64,000 nucleotides of DNA from Alphaproteobacteria bacterium (GCA_016779005.1 JADHOL010000004.1:62001-126000), one strand, 5' to 3'; numbered from the stretch's first letter, positions 34,747-44,006 are shown. Notes: generated from the sequence alone by a model not told the origin. Translations and numbers: made by a program.

Positions 34747-35850
34747 TTACTCAGCTTGAAAGCCAGGTGGCAAGCCCTCTCCTGCAGGAATGATCAATCC
34801 AACCTGAAAAAGATTTCCCATATGAGCTGGAGATATTAACCTGTCAACAGCTGCAAACAGGGCTCTGTTAATTTCTGGATTTTGCGAGTTTGCTAACATT
34901 TCGGCTCTTTGTTTAATGCCAATTTGCGTAAAGAATTGCGATTGTGATACTGGCCCAATAAAGCGCGCACCCGCATTTTCGCTCGCTCGTTTTATACAAT
35001 CAAAATCTACCCAGTGAGATATATCTGCATTGCCTGCATTAGACCATGGCTCTACAGGTTTGTGATTTGAAACAGCTTGGATTGTATCTCCTATCTGGTT
35101 GGGTTTTCCATAATCGATGATTAAAAAAGCGCCACCAAATTGCTTTATATGCAGGGCAATTTCAGTGCTAATGTGAGCAGCTTTAGGCGAATATTCTATA
35201 ATTGTTCCATTCTCGTGGTTTGTACTGTTTTGGTTATTAAGTGAGATTGCATTGAATGCCTCTAATTCAGCATTACTCAAGATAGGGCCTGTTACTAATT
35301 CAAATTGTGTGTCGAAATCTAAAAGTCGATGCCGCCAGTCCGTGCCATCAAAAATGGCTTGGTTAACGCCAAGCGCGTCAAAAAACTCGTTTGCAACAGC
35401 AAATAATGGCTGGTTTGGTATTTCCTTGAAATCATTATGCCAATATACAGATTGTCTTTTAAGAGTGGTTTTTTGTATTTTCCGAAGAGAAGTGCTGGTT
35501 TCAATTAGATGTAGCGGTGCGCTAGAAAATTGTGGCGAGATTTGAGCTAATGCTGAATTAATATCAGCGCTTAATGTACCGCGGCCAGGTCCAAATTCGC
35601 ATAGCAGACTATTTGCAGGCTGGCCGGACTGCTCCCAAATATAAGCCAGAAAAGCGCCAACTAATTCACCAAACATTTGGCTTACCTCAGGCGCGGTAAT
35701 AAAATCGCCCTTGCGGCCAATTATCTCTTCTGAATGATAATAGCCAAAATCTGGATGGGTCAATGCCGCACTAATAGCATCAGAAAGGTGCAAAGGACCA
35801 GTTTTAGAAATCTCTTTTTTCGCCCATTCACGAAATTTTTCTGAACTCAC
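34747..35850 (-). CDS. SAM-dependent methyltransferase of the MidA/NDUFAF7 family
   Basis: Relative of the mitochondrial arginine methyltransferase that acts on a complex I subunit (NDUFS2). The 367-aa protein has the family N-terminus GPLHLSDAISAALTHPDFGYYHS, the GDFITAPEVSQMFGELVGAFLAYIWEQ stretch (two parts, about 45-73), and the SAM-binding LLCEFGPGRGTLSADI. The FAVANEFFDALGVNQ motif, with NEFFDALP-like residues, is also clear. The start is a GTG at 35850, 7 bases after lgt. In bacteria the substrate is not proven; a complex I role is inference from the mitochondrial homologue. Confidence 0.9.
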   Translation of the reverse strand: MSSEKFREWAKKEISKTGPLHLSDAISAALTHPDFGYYHSEEIIGRKGDFITAPEVSQMFGELVGAFLAYIWEQSGQPANSLLCEFGPGRGTLSADINSALAQISPQFSSAPLHLIETSTSLRKIQKTTLKRQSVYWHNDFKEIPNQPLFAVANEFFDALGVNQAIFDGTDWRHRLLDFDTQFELVTGPILSNAELEAFNAISLNNQNSTNHENGTIIEYSPKAAHISTEIALHIKQFGGAFLIIDYGKPNQIGDTIQAVSNHKPVEPWSNAGNADISHWVDFDCIKRASENAGARFIGPVSQSQFFTQIGIKQRAEMLANSQNPEINRALFAAVDRLISPAHMGNLFQVGLIIPAGEGLPPGFQAE

Positions 35851-35857
35851 ATTATGC

Positions 35858-36676
35858 TCATTTTAAATTAGTTTTATGTTTCAGACTAAGATAGATCAAG
35901 AAAACGCCAGTTAGAAGTATTGGCGCAGATAATGCCTGACCAGTGGTAATTTGAATATTCGCTATGGTCGTTATAAAACCTATATGAGCGTCTGGTTCTC
36001 GCGTAAATTCTGCAAGAATGCGCCCAGTTCCATATAAGATAAAGAAAAGCCCAGTTAGAAGGCCTGCTGGCAAATTTGGTTTTAAAAACCTTAGACCATT
36101 TATGATAATAAATATCAAAAACCCTTCAAGGAATGCTTCATAAAGCTGGCTTGGGTGTCTTGGTAGCGGGCCTCCATTGGGGAAGACCATACCAATGGGG
36201 TGCTCTGTTATTCTTCCAAATAATTCGCCATTGATAAAATTGGCAATTCGGCCAAAAAATAACCCTATCGGAGCTACGCAAGCAAGAAGATCGCTAATCG
36301 CAAAAACCGGAATTTTTGTTTTTCTAACCGTTAGAATAGTGGCAGCGATAACACCTAATAAGCCGCCATGAAATGACATGCCGCCATTCCAAACCTTAAA
36401 GATTTCTAATGGCGCTGATAGATAATATTCAGCATTATAAAACAAAACAAACCCAAGCCGTCCCCCGATAATAATACCCAAAACACAATTATTGGTGAGT
36501 CTGGCAATATCATCGACTGCAAACGGCGTCTCGCTTTTTCTGGCCTCTCGGTTCATTAGCATCATAGCGATGATTATTCCAGCTAGATAGGCAAGCGCGT
36601 ACCATCTAATTTCTAGCGGTCCAAGATGTATCGCAACCGGATCAATATCTGGAAATGTAACCCATTGTTTATTCAT
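35858..36676 (-). CDS. lgt: Prolipoprotein diacylglyceryl transferase Lgt
   Basis: Attaches diacylglycerol from phosphatidylglycerol to the lipobox cysteine of prolipoproteins. The 272-aa polytopic protein has seven hydrophobic segments and the Lgt signature GRIANFINGELFGRITE (residues ~140-156). It also has IRWYALAYLAGI near the start, the HGGLLG histidine segment, PRHPSQLYEAFLEG and GRILAEFTREPD. All catalytically implicated residues of these motifs are present. First gene of the - strand run lgt-midA-pgeF. PgsA, which makes its lipid donor, is also in this window. Confidence 0.95.
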   Translation of the reverse strand: MNKQWVTFPDIDPVAIHLGPLEIRWYALAYLAGIIIAMMLMNREARKSETPFAVDDIARLTNNCVLGIIIGGRLGFVLFYNAEYYLSAPLEIFKVWNGGMSFHGGLLGVIAATILTVRKTKIPVFAISDLLACVAPIGLFFGRIANFINGELFGRITEHPIGMVFPNGGPLPRHPSQLYEAFLEGFLIFIIINGLRFLKPNLPAGLLTGLFFILYGTGRILAEFTREPDAHIGFITTIANIQITTGQALSAPILLTGVFLIYLSLKHKTNLK

Positions 36677-36847
36677 TTTTTTCCTACATAAATACGGCTA
36701 CAACACCGTTTTGATCCATGCTTTATACGCCAATTCTTATAATATAATCGTGCTGTCTTCTATCGCGCTATTGTCATAAGGTCAAAGACGCATTATTTCT
36801 ATAGATGAAGCGATTTACACTTAAAAGCTATAAATTCTCAAGGAAAA

Positions 36848-37135
36848 ATGATGAAACAGCGTTCAACAATTATCTCAGATATAGGTCAAATGGCAAAAGG
36901 TGCGGCATCTCTTGTTGATGATATGCGCTCAGATGTAAAAAATATGATGAATGCACGTGAGGAGCGCAGCCAAAACAACGCTAATTTAGTTACCTATGAG
37001 GATTTTGAAGCACTGACGACAAGGCTTGAAAGTCTGGCCTCGCGAATCACGTTTCTTGAGGCCTTGATTGAGGATAAAAAATCACCAAAATCACCAGCGC
37101 CAGCAAAAAAATCTGCAAAAAGAAAAACAGAATAG
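36848..37135 (+). CDS. UbiK/BMFP-type accessory factor (coiled coil)
   Basis: A 95-aa membrane-fusogenic BMFP protein, relative of the ubiquinone accessory factor UbiK. It has an amphipathic N-terminal helix (IISDIGQMAKGAASLVDDMRSDVK) and the family stretch LVTYEDFEALTTRLESLASRI, which forms a coiled coil with FLEALIE. A Lys/Pro/Ala tail follows. UbiK helps the Ubi enzymes under aerobic conditions in gammaproteobacteria; in alphaproteobacteria the same role is inferred. Divergent from lgt; 199 bases before the YbjN gene. Confidence 0.85.
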   Translation: MMKQRSTIISDIGQMAKGAASLVDDMRSDVKNMMNAREERSQNNANLVTYEDFEALTTRLESLASRITFLEALIEDKKSPKSPAPAKKSAKRKTE

Positions 37136-37334
37136 CTACGGTTAGCGACTCGTTGAAAAATAAGTGAAATTATAAGGTTTATACTACAAAATGTGGGTAT
37201 AAATCAAAACGCATACTAAATATTGTGTTGCTCGCCGCTTCTGTCTTTGTTTAGATTAAGGCTCGAGAGGCGTGTCCACGACATCATAAGAACGCCTAAA
37301 TTAAACTCTGCACCTCTATGTTAGGGATAATTAG

Positions 37335-37826
37335 TTGGGCAATTCAGAATTCATAAATGCAAGGCCATTGGAATTGGTCGCCCAGTTTGCATGCCAGCAA
37401 GAATGGTTCTTGCATCGCACCAATATTAACGAGCTTATTGCAGATGTGCCTGGAAGATGGGGGCAGCATCAGCTATGTGCAGAATGGTTTGAAACTGAAG
37501 AGCTTCTTGATGTAAGTTGTAATCTTGATATCACCTTTGATACTATCCAGCTCTCAGAAGTGACGACACTGACTTCCTTGTTAAATCAGGATCTTTGGCT
37601 TGGTCATTTTGTTGCCTGTGAGCGCACAAATACCATAAAAATCAAGCATAAACTAATGCTTCGAGGTGCAGGCGGGGCCTCACCTGAGCAAGTTGAAGAT
37701 GTAATTGAGATCTTGTTAGGGGAGGCGGAACAGGCTTTCCCAACTATCTATCAGGTCTTAAACGGCCCCTATGCTGCCCGTGATATTGTCCCGTTCGGGA
37801 TGATTCAAAGTCACGGACATGCCTGA
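37335..37826 (+). CDS. YbjN domain protein
   Basis: A 163-aa protein of the YbjN family, related in fold to bacterial secretion chaperones. Recognisable parts are an FACQQEWFLHRTNINELIADVPGRW-like N-terminus (in parts), the strand pair LDVSCNLDITF, and SLLNQDLWLGHFVACERTNTI. A TTG at 37335 is the likely start, with AGGGA about 7 bases upstream. In E. coli YbjN affects motility and biofilm genes, but the alphaproteobacterial role is not known. It is placed directly before proC (18 bases), an order that recurs in alphaproteobacteria. Confidence 0.85.
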   Translation: MGNSEFINARPLELVAQFACQQEWFLHRTNINELIADVPGRWGQHQLCAEWFETEELLDVSCNLDITFDTIQLSEVTTLTSLLNQDLWLGHFVACERTNTIKIKHKLMLRGAGGASPEQVEDVIEILLGEAEQAFPTIYQVLNGPYAARDIVPFGMIQSHGHA

Positions 37827-37844
37827 GCCATTTGGACAAATTTA

Positions 37845-38714
37845 ATGATATCCCCTGCGCCCCATACCCCCTCCCAAGATATTCCAAGAGCTGGGAAAAA
37901 ACAGCATCTTGTTCTTTTGGGTTGCGGTAAGATGGGTTCAGCCATGCTCAAAGGCTGGCTTCAGCAGCCAGATCAATTCAAGCATATCAGCATTATCGAG
38001 CCAGCAGGTTTAAGCCCTGATATTGCATCATCAGATTTGGTATCATGTCATGCCTCACTAGATGCAGTGCTACAATCAGATGCCGCGCCTATTGATTTTG
38101 TGGTTCTAGCTGTTAAACCGCAAATGATGGCAGAAGCCATAGCACCATTTGGGCAAATAGCACGTGATGATATTGTGTTTTTATCCATTGCTGCTGGATT
38201 ATCATGCGATTGGATATCACTCCAACTAGGGGGTAGGGGACATATAGTTCGCGCAATGCCTAATACGCCTGCTTCTGTGGGGGCAGGGATTACAGCCATT
38301 TATGCGAGTGAGACGATTGCAGAGCATCAACAAGAATTCTGCGTTAGCTTATTGCACGCAGTAGGAGAGGTCATAATCATTCCAAATGAGGAAATGATGG
38401 ACGCGGTAACAGCTTTGTCTGGGTCTGGGCCTGCCTATGTTTTTCTGCTGGCAGAGGCGATGGAGTCCGCAGGTGTTAAACTTGGACTTCCAGAAGCGCT
38501 ATCCAAAAAATTAGCGAGAGGAACTGTGTTTGGCGCAGGCACCCTTTTGATGCAAGATAGGTCAGAATCATCTGTCTTGCGTGAGAATGTAACAAGCAAG
38601 GGCGGCACGACTGCTGCGGCATTATCTGTCCTGATGCGCGAGGAAGCGCTTGTCAAACTTGTTCTAGCGGCAATGCAAAATGCAAAAGACAGAAGCCGTG
38701 AGCTTGGTCAGTGA
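37845..38714 (+). CDS. proC: Pyrroline-5-carboxylate reductase
   Basis: Last step of proline synthesis, NAD(P)H-dependent. The 289-aa protein has an N-terminal extension of about 20 residues, then the Rossmann motif LVLLGCGKMGSAMLKGW. Next come VVLAVKPQMM, GHIVRAMPNTPASVGAGITA, the family signature ALSGSGPAYVFLLAEAM, and LRENVTSKGGTTAAAL with the catalytic region. All are intact. The start at 37845 is 18 bases after the YbjN gene. The extension before HLVLLG may mean that an internal start is used, but no ATG with a better ribosome site is evident. Confidence 0.95.
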   Translation: MISPAPHTPSQDIPRAGKKQHLVLLGCGKMGSAMLKGWLQQPDQFKHISIIEPAGLSPDIASSDLVSCHASLDAVLQSDAAPIDFVVLAVKPQMMAEAIAPFGQIARDDIVFLSIAAGLSCDWISLQLGGRGHIVRAMPNTPASVGAGITAIYASETIAEHQQEFCVSLLHAVGEVIIIPNEEMMDAVTALSGSGPAYVFLLAEAMESAGVKLGLPEALSKKLARGTVFGAGTLLMQDRSESSVLRENVTSKGGTTAAALSVLMREEALVKLVLAAMQNAKDRSRELGQ

Positions 38715-38752
38715 GACTTGCCAAATTCAAATAAGACATTAGTTTCACATAA

Positions 38753-39436
38753 GTGATTATAAACAACTTAGATTGTGAGAATTGTGTGAATACTAATCCT
38801 CAAGATATCCTTTTATTAAAGTCAGCTCTTGGTGAAGCGTTGATTAACAGGCTTCAGACTGGCGCAACTATCTCGGAAATAACAATTCAACATCTTGCCT
38901 TAGAGGTTGAAATAGAACCAGATGTGGCAAGCGCCATTGTCGCTGACCCGTATGAGCTATTTCTGCATTGGTTTGACACACAGGTCAGTCAGATATTGGT
39001 TGGGCTTGTAGAGGATTTCTCAGAAGATAGTAACGCCTCCACCCAAGAGAAAATCCTAGAGGCATTAATGACCATGCTGGAAGCTTTTGCAAGTAAGCGT
39101 GATATCTTAAAATCAATCCATGGATGGGCCTTAAAAGAGCCTAAATTTGGTATTGAATTAGCACAAATTGCATATCAGATTTGTGATAGGATCCTCGCAA
39201 TATCAGGGGATACACATCAAGATATGCTGGTTGCTAGATTTCAGCGTTCTCTTCGCATTAAAGGGCTGATAGGCTTGTTGGTAGGAATTAGATCAGTTTG
39301 GTTTCAGGATATGAGCGATGACCTTGCACCCACTTTCAGGGAGCTTGATAAATTATTGCAGCAAGCAAGTGAATGGGGTCAGAGTTTGAGATTATTTGAT
39401 GGGCCTGCTGCGGGGGAAAATACTGACCTGAAGTGA
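38753..39436 (+). CDS. TetR-like transcriptional regulator (weak match)
   Basis: A 227-aa all-alpha-looking protein. Residues ~20-65 (ILLLKSALGEALINRL, TISEITIQHLALEVEI, VASAIVADPYELFLHWFD) can be read as the three-helix TetR DNA-binding domain, with a ligand-type helical bundle after it. The recognition-helix residues are atypical, so it could instead be a COQ9-like helical protein, which shares the TetR fold. The GTG start at 38753 has no strong ribosome site; a GTG at 38786 is another option. Between proC and the CsaA-like gene; no target can be named. Confidence 0.55.
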   Translation: MIINNLDCENCVNTNPQDILLLKSALGEALINRLQTGATISEITIQHLALEVEIEPDVASAIVADPYELFLHWFDTQVSQILVGLVEDFSEDSNASTQEKILEALMTMLEAFASKRDILKSIHGWALKEPKFGIELAQIAYQICDRILAISGDTHQDMLVARFQRSLRIKGLIGLLVGIRSVWFQDMSDDLAPTFRELDKLLQQASEWGQSLRLFDGPAAGENTDLK

Positions 39437-39481
39437 TAAAAGATACAAATTTAAGGATTTAAAAATTCAGGATAACATAAC

Positions 39482-39811
39482 ATGGCAGATTTTAATAAAT
39501 TCTTGGAAATTGATATACGAGCAGGAACCATAATCGATGTGCAGCAGTTCCCGGAAGCCAGAAAACCCGCATTTAAATTGGAAATAGATTTTGGTCATCT
39601 TGGCACTAAAAAATCATCGGCTCAAATAACAGAGCTATATGATACAGAAGCGTTACTTGGAAAACAAATATTAGCAGTGGTGAATTTTCCGCCGCGCCAG
39701 ATAGGCCCTTTTATCTCAGAGGTATTAACCTTGGGCGTCCCTAATGGGGATGGGCATGTTGTTTTGGTGGCACCTGAGATGAAGGTTGAAAATGGGGTGA
39801 GATTATACTAG
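39482..39811 (+). CDS. csaA: CsaA-like tRNA-binding / chaperone domain protein
   Basis: A 109-aa OB-fold protein of the EMAP/Trbp111 family. The whole length matches CsaA: FLEIDIRAGTIIDVQQFPEARKPA, LEIDFGHLGTKKSSAQIT, LLGKQILAVVNFPPRQIGPF and SEVLTLGVPN. CsaA binds tRNA and unfolded proteins and acts in export in Bacillus; here the role is inferred. A single-gene unit convergent with the histidine kinase gene 18 bases beyond its stop. Confidence 0.9.
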   Translation: MADFNKFLEIDIRAGTIIDVQQFPEARKPAFKLEIDFGHLGTKKSSAQITELYDTEALLGKQILAVVNFPPRQIGPFISEVLTLGVPNGDGHVVLVAPEMKVENGVRLY

Positions 39812-39829
39812 CCCGTAACACCATCGAAG

Positions 39830-41152
39830 CTATATCGGTAAAATCACATATACGCGAAGCCCGCCCATTGGCGAGTCTAGTAATTCAAGCTGACCGCCAT
39901 GACTTAAAATAATATCACTGGCTATTGATAGACCAAGACCAGTGCCACCTGTTTGCTGATTTCTGGAAGCCTCTAGCCTTTTAAAAGGCAGTATAGCCTC
40001 TGCTCGTCTCTCAAGCGGGATGCCGGGGCCATCATCATCTATTTGGATTAATACAGTATCCTCGCGTCTTCTCACTCTTATTTCCGCATTCTGTGCATAG
40101 CGAAGCGCATTTTCTAATATATTCATTAATGCACGACGAAGAGAGGAGGCACGAATTGGGAATTCAGGAATATCATCCTCGTTGAAAATAAGCGTCAGTC
40201 GATCTGGATATGATTTTTGTAATTGTCGCGTAATATCTCTGAGTAATTGCCTAATATCACCTTGATGAGGGGGATCTGATACCTCTCCTCTGGAGAAAGC
40301 AAGATATGTCTCAATCATGGCCTCCATTTCTGAGATGTCTTTTGTTAATTCTTCAATTTCAGGTGTTTTTTTAACCAAGGCAAGCTGAAGGCGCATTCTA
40401 GTTAATGGGGTTCGCAAATCATGACTTACGCCAGCAAGCATTGTTGTTCGCTCATTTAAATGACGTTTTATGCGATGCCTCATGGCTTGAAAAGCACGCC
40501 CTGCTGATCGTATTTCTCTTGCGCCTTCTAATTGAAAGTCCTCGGTGATATCTCGGCCAAGTCCTAATTGGCGCGCTGCAACCGAAAGGCGTCTAATGGG
40601 TCTTACTTGGCGTTGAATAAAAATAAGAGCAATCAGAAATAAAATTAACGAGCTGCCAATCGTCCAGCCAATAAAAAGCCAGCTGGTAGAACTAAATAAA
40701 CGCTTTTTGCCAGCACTAATCGTCAGCACACCGTTTGGAAATTGCATATCAACTAAAATTTTTTCTGAGTGTTCCTCTAGACTAGCCGTCCATGGATAGC
40801 GAATGCGCGAATTTATAGCGCGTTTGAATGCAAAGGCTGTATAGCTCGAATTTGTTTCGATGTCTTTTGGGAGCATGGTTGTGCCTGATACATACTCAAT
40901 ATCAAAATAAAAATATTTCTTTGCGAAATATTTGAGATTTTCAATGTTCTCAGACGTAGGCTCTGATGGTAATCGGTCTACTAATAATCTTATTTCACTG
41001 GCAAGCGCATCTGCCATTTGGCGGGTAACTGAGTCCCAATGACGTTCATAAAAAATAAGAACAGTGATGAGCTGCACCAGAAACATTGGAACCAAAATAA
41101 TGGCTACTAAGCGGTTAAATAGCGTTTTTGGCAAATAATGTCTTAATTGCAT
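39830..41152 (-). CDS. EnvZ-type sensor histidine kinase
   Basis: A 440-aa membrane kinase. Helices at about 14-35 and 157-180 flank a periplasmic sensor region of ~120 residues. A HAMP linker follows (RPIRRLSVAARQLGLG). The HisKA box AGVSHDLRTPLTRMRLQL has the phospho-accepting H244, and the ATPase domain has the N box ENALRYA, DDGPGIP and GGTGLGLSIA. The EnvZ-like dimerisation sequence points to an OmpR partner, which is encoded 58 bases upstream on the same strand. The signal is unknown; the sensor loop is not a recognised domain. Confidence 0.93.
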   Translation of the reverse strand: MQLRHYLPKTLFNRLVAIILVPMFLVQLITVLIFYERHWDSVTRQMADALASEIRLLVDRLPSEPTSENIENLKYFAKKYFYFDIEYVSGTTMLPKDIETNSSYTAFAFKRAINSRIRYPWTASLEEHSEKILVDMQFPNGVLTISAGKKRLFSSTSWLFIGWTIGSSLILFLIALIFIQRQVRPIRRLSVAARQLGLGRDITEDFQLEGAREIRSAGRAFQAMRHRIKRHLNERTTMLAGVSHDLRTPLTRMRLQLALVKKTPEIEELTKDISEMEAMIETYLAFSRGEVSDPPHQGDIRQLLRDITRQLQKSYPDRLTLIFNEDDIPEFPIRASSLRRALMNILENALRYAQNAEIRVRRREDTVLIQIDDDGPGIPLERRAEAILPFKRLEASRNQQTGGTGLGLSIASDIILSHGGQLELLDSPMGGLRVYVILPI

Positions 41153-41210
41153 TAACCCCTCCTGTGAATCCCAATTGAAAGCATATTTAAATATTACCTA
41201 GGATTTGGCT

Positions 41211-41915
41211 TTAACCAATTACTTTATCTATTTGCAACTTCCAACCCAGATTTCTAACCGTGGTAAGATAATAAGGTTGCTTAGGGTCATTCTCAATTTT
41301 CGAGCGAAGTCTTGCTATAGCCACATCTATCGACCTGCCTTGCATTCGCTCTTCTAGAAGCTCTATTAAATCTTCTCGGGATAAGGTCTTGTTAGGGGCG
41401 TTTGCAAAACAGCTCAGTAAATCCTGCTCGGAGGTGGTTAAATGAATAAGTATCTCATCTTTGGATAGTTTTCTGCTTTCTAAATTAAAAACAAAATTTC
41501 CGAATATAATATCACTATATCCGTTAGGCGCCGTAAGAGAGCGGTCCAGTATGCGCGTTATTCTTAATATAAGTTCTCGAGGCTCAAACGGTTTGGGAAG
41601 ATAGTCATCTGCGCCAGCAGAAAGCCCATCAATTCTATCTTCAGTTTCACCAAGAGCCGTTAGAAAAATAGCTGGAATAGTTGTGCTTTCTCTTAACTCA
41701 ATAAGCCATTCAATCCCTGTTTTTCCAGGCATCATTATATCTATCACAAGTAAATCGAAGTGAATGCCATTCATATACGCATTTGCTTGATCTGTATCGC
41801 TTGCGCCTGTTACACGAAATCCGCTTTCTTCTAGAAATTTTTTAAGCAGCTCTAATAATCGCTGATCATCGTCAACAACTAGGATATGCGATCTGGAATC
41901 TGTTGGATTAGCCAT
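41211..41915 (-). CDS. OmpR-family response regulator (PetR-like)
   Basis: A 234-aa two-domain regulator. The receiver has the acidic pocket VVDDD (about 13-17), the phosphorylation site D59 in LLVIDIMMPG, and the switch lysine in LPKPFEPRELILRI. The C-terminal winged helix shows LTTSEQDLLSCF and RSIDVAIARLRSKIENDPKQP. Its start overlaps the MarR gene end by 8 bases, and the kinase gene follows. In Rhodobacter capsulatus the petP (MarR) - petR (OmpR) pair has this order, so PetR-like is a fair label; that is knowledge plus inference. Confidence 0.93.
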   Translation of the reverse strand: MANPTDSRSHILVVDDDQRLLELLKKFLEESGFRVTGASDTDQANAYMNGIHFDLLVIDIMMPGKTGIEWLIELRESTTIPAIFLTALGETEDRIDGLSAGADDYLPKPFEPRELILRITRILDRSLTAPNGYSDIIFGNFVFNLESRKLSKDEILIHLTTSEQDLLSCFANAPNKTLSREDLIELLEERMQGRSIDVAIARLRSKIENDPKQPYYLTTVRNLGWKLQIDKVIG

Positions 41916-42402
41916 TCTCGATTTTGCTTTTATTGTGATGGTTTGTGTGTTCGTCTAACAGAGCATTTAGCACCTGCTCAAAGCCAGCAACATCACTTGC
42001 ACCAGATTGAAGATATGCATTCGCAAATCTTTTGCATTGAATATCAGTTAGACGCGCTTCAAGCGCAGAACCTTTTGAGGTAAGAAACAATAGCCGTTGG
42101 CGTTTGTCTGTGTCGCCTATCTGTTGTCGAACATATCCCTCGGCTATGAGATGTGATAATACGCGTGATAGGCTTTGCTTGGTAATTCGCAAGATACTCA
42201 ATAAATCACTAACCGTCATACCAGAATACTTACCAACAAAGTACAGTACACGGTGATGAGCGCGCCCTAATCCTATCTCAGATAAAATAGAATCAGCCTC
42301 ACTTGTAAAATCACGATACGCATAAAATAGCAGCTCTATGCCGCGCCTTAATGTTTCCTTGCGAAGGAATAATGCTTTTTGAGATGATTTTATGTCAGCC
42401 AT
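41908..42402 (-). CDS. MarR-family transcriptional regulator (PetP-like)
   Basis: A winged-helix protein of 164 aa from the ATG at 42402. The TTG at 42411 is an upstream alternative with no better ribosome site. The MarR domain shows HHRVLYFVGKYSGMTVSDLLSILRI (in parts, about 50-75), the recognition helix KQSLSRVLSHLIAEGYV and the wing DTDKRQRLLFLT. It is the first gene of the three-gene regulatory unit MarR-OmpR-EnvZ, divergent from ilvE over 121 bases, where it may bind. The pairing of MarR with OmpR regulators matches petPR of Rhodobacter. Confidence 0.9.
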   Translation of the reverse strand: MADIKSSQKALFLRKETLRRGIELLFYAYRDFTSEADSILSEIGLGRAHHRVLYFVGKYSGMTVSDLLSILRITKQSLSRVLSHLIAEGYVRQQIGDTDKRQRLLFLTSKGSALEARLTDIQCKRFANAYLQSGASDVAGFEQVLNALLDEHTNHHNKSKIENG

Positions 42403-42523
42403 GTTGACCAATAATACTGATCCTGATAGAAAAATAAAGCATTGTTATGGTTTTGGATTATTTTATTCCATATTCAGCGCTCTATAACTAATATTTGCAA
42501 TAATAAAAGACGAGGAAACAGGC

Positions 42524-43399
42524 ATGGCACTCATCCCATTTGATGATAGAGATGGATTTATTTGGTTAGATGGGCAAATGGTGCCGTGGCGAGAGGCTAA
42601 AACACATACCCTTTGTCACGGTTTACATTATGCCTCTTCTGTTTTTGAGGGAGAGCGCTCTTATAATGGGAAGATTTTCAAATCTGCTGAACATACGGCA
42701 AGGCTCAGGGCGTCATGTAATTTTCTTGATTTCGATTTGCCTATGTCAGATGAAGAAATGGAAAATATAAAATATCACGTGCTAGATGCGAATGAAATTT
42801 CTGACGGGTATTTACGGCCATTTTGTTGGCGTGGCTCAGAGATGATGGCAATCTCGGCACAGGAAACAACAATTCATGTTGGCGTGGCGGCATGGCAATG
42901 GCCAAGCTATTTTGACCCCGAAACAAAGATGAAGGGTATTATGCTAGATATTGCAGATTGGCGCAGGCCATCTCCCGAATCTGCACCGGTTCAGGCTAAG
43001 GCTGCTGGTCTTTATATGATTTGCACGCTTGCTAAGCATACAGCAGAGAGAAAAGGATTTCAGGACGCGTTAATGCTTGATTATCGTGGTTATGTTGCAG
43101 AGGCAACAGGGGCTAACATATTCTTCTTAATGAATGACGGAAAAATTCATACTCCGAAAGCAGATTGTTTTTTAGATGGGATAACAAGAAGAACAGTTAT
43201 TGAACTAGCAAAACAGGCTGGCTTAGAGGTGGTTGAGAGGCACATATTGCCAGATGAGTTAGAAAATGCGAGGGAGGCTTTTCTTACTGGAACAGCAGCT
43301 GAAATCACCCCCATTTCAAAAATTGGTGATTATAATTTTAAACCAGATACAGCTTGTAGAATCTTGGTTGAAGCCTACACGAATGTGACAAATTCATAG
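42524..43399 (+). CDS. ilvE: Branched-chain amino acid aminotransferase
   Basis: PLP enzyme (fold type IV) for the last step of Val, Leu and Ile synthesis. The 291-aa protein carries GFIWLDGQMVPWREAKTHTLCHGLHYASSVFEG in parts (about 10-43), the RPFCWRG strand, the PLP lysine region QAKAAGLYM, the signature LMLDYRGYVAEATGANIFFL (parts), LDGITRRTVIELAKQAGLEV (part), and FLTGTAAEITPI. GAGGA lies 7 bases before the ATG. The divergent MarR/OmpR unit may share its promoter region. Strictly, D-amino acid aminotransferases share the fold, but the IlvE length and motifs fit best. Confidence 0.94.
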   Translation: MALIPFDDRDGFIWLDGQMVPWREAKTHTLCHGLHYASSVFEGERSYNGKIFKSAEHTARLRASCNFLDFDLPMSDEEMENIKYHVLDANEISDGYLRPFCWRGSEMMAISAQETTIHVGVAAWQWPSYFDPETKMKGIMLDIADWRRPSPESAPVQAKAAGLYMICTLAKHTAERKGFQDALMLDYRGYVAEATGANIFFLMNDGKIHTPKADCFLDGITRRTVIELAKQAGLEVVERHILPDELENAREAFLTGTAAEITPISKIGDYNFKPDTACRILVEAYTNVTNS

Positions 43400-43454
43400 C
43401 AAAATACTGGGCCTATATAGGCGATAATATCTATTTTTTGGTGTAGGTATTCTG

Positions 43455-44006
43455 TTAGTGTTTAAGCTCAGATAAGCCTAATTTAAGGTAATCATAGGCT
43501 GTTTGTACTGTAACAATTGCGCTTATCCACAAGGTTGCAATGCTTGTATAAGCAAGAAACGCGTTTTCAGCGAAAATCATGGATAGAATAATAAGTCCAA
43601 CAGCTGCTAGTTGCAGTGTGGTTTTCCATTTTGCCAACATGGATACATTTATTATAATATTTTCTTTAGACATATATTCACGAAAGCCAGATATTATAAA
43701 TTCTCTTAGAAAAATAATCAGTGCTGGCGCTATAAATAGCCAGTCTCTGGTATAATGTGACGCAAGCGCCAATAAAACACAGGCAAGTAGCACTTTATCT
43801 GCAATGGGATCTAATATCCTGCCTAGATGGGATTCTATCTTAAGTTTGCGGGCAAGATAACCATCTAGCCAATCTGTTAGCCCTGCAACACAAAACAGCC
43901 CAAATGCGATGATGAGCTGTGCGTTGCTGGTTTCTCTCCAGATAAGAATAGCTATAATTGGCGCTGCAATTATTCTTAAAATAGTCAATAAATTGGGAAG
44001 GTTCAT
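43455..44006 (-). CDS. pgsA: CDP-diacylglycerol-glycerol-3-phosphate 3-phosphatidyltransferase
   Basis: Makes phosphatidylglycerol phosphate, the committed step to PG and cardiolipin. The 183-aa membrane protein has the CDP-alcohol phosphotransferase motif DG-x2-AR-x8-G-x3-D-x3-D, here read as DWLDGYLARKLKIESHLGRILDPIADK in two parts, plus four or more hydrophobic helices. I choose the ATG at 44006 (MNLPNLLTILRI), because GAGAG precedes it and family members start there; an upstream start at 44033 adds nine residues. PG is also the donor for Lgt, encoded 8 kb away. uvrC lies upstream on the same strand, 149 bases away. Confidence 0.93.
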   Translation of the reverse strand: MNLPNLLTILRIIAAPIIAILIWRETSNAQLIIAFGLFCVAGLTDWLDGYLARKLKIESHLGRILDPIADKVLLACVLLALASHYTRDWLFIAPALIIFLREFIISGFREYMSKENIIINVSMLAKWKTTLQLAAVGLIILSMIFAENAFLAYTSIATLWISAIVTVQTAYDYLKLGLSELKH

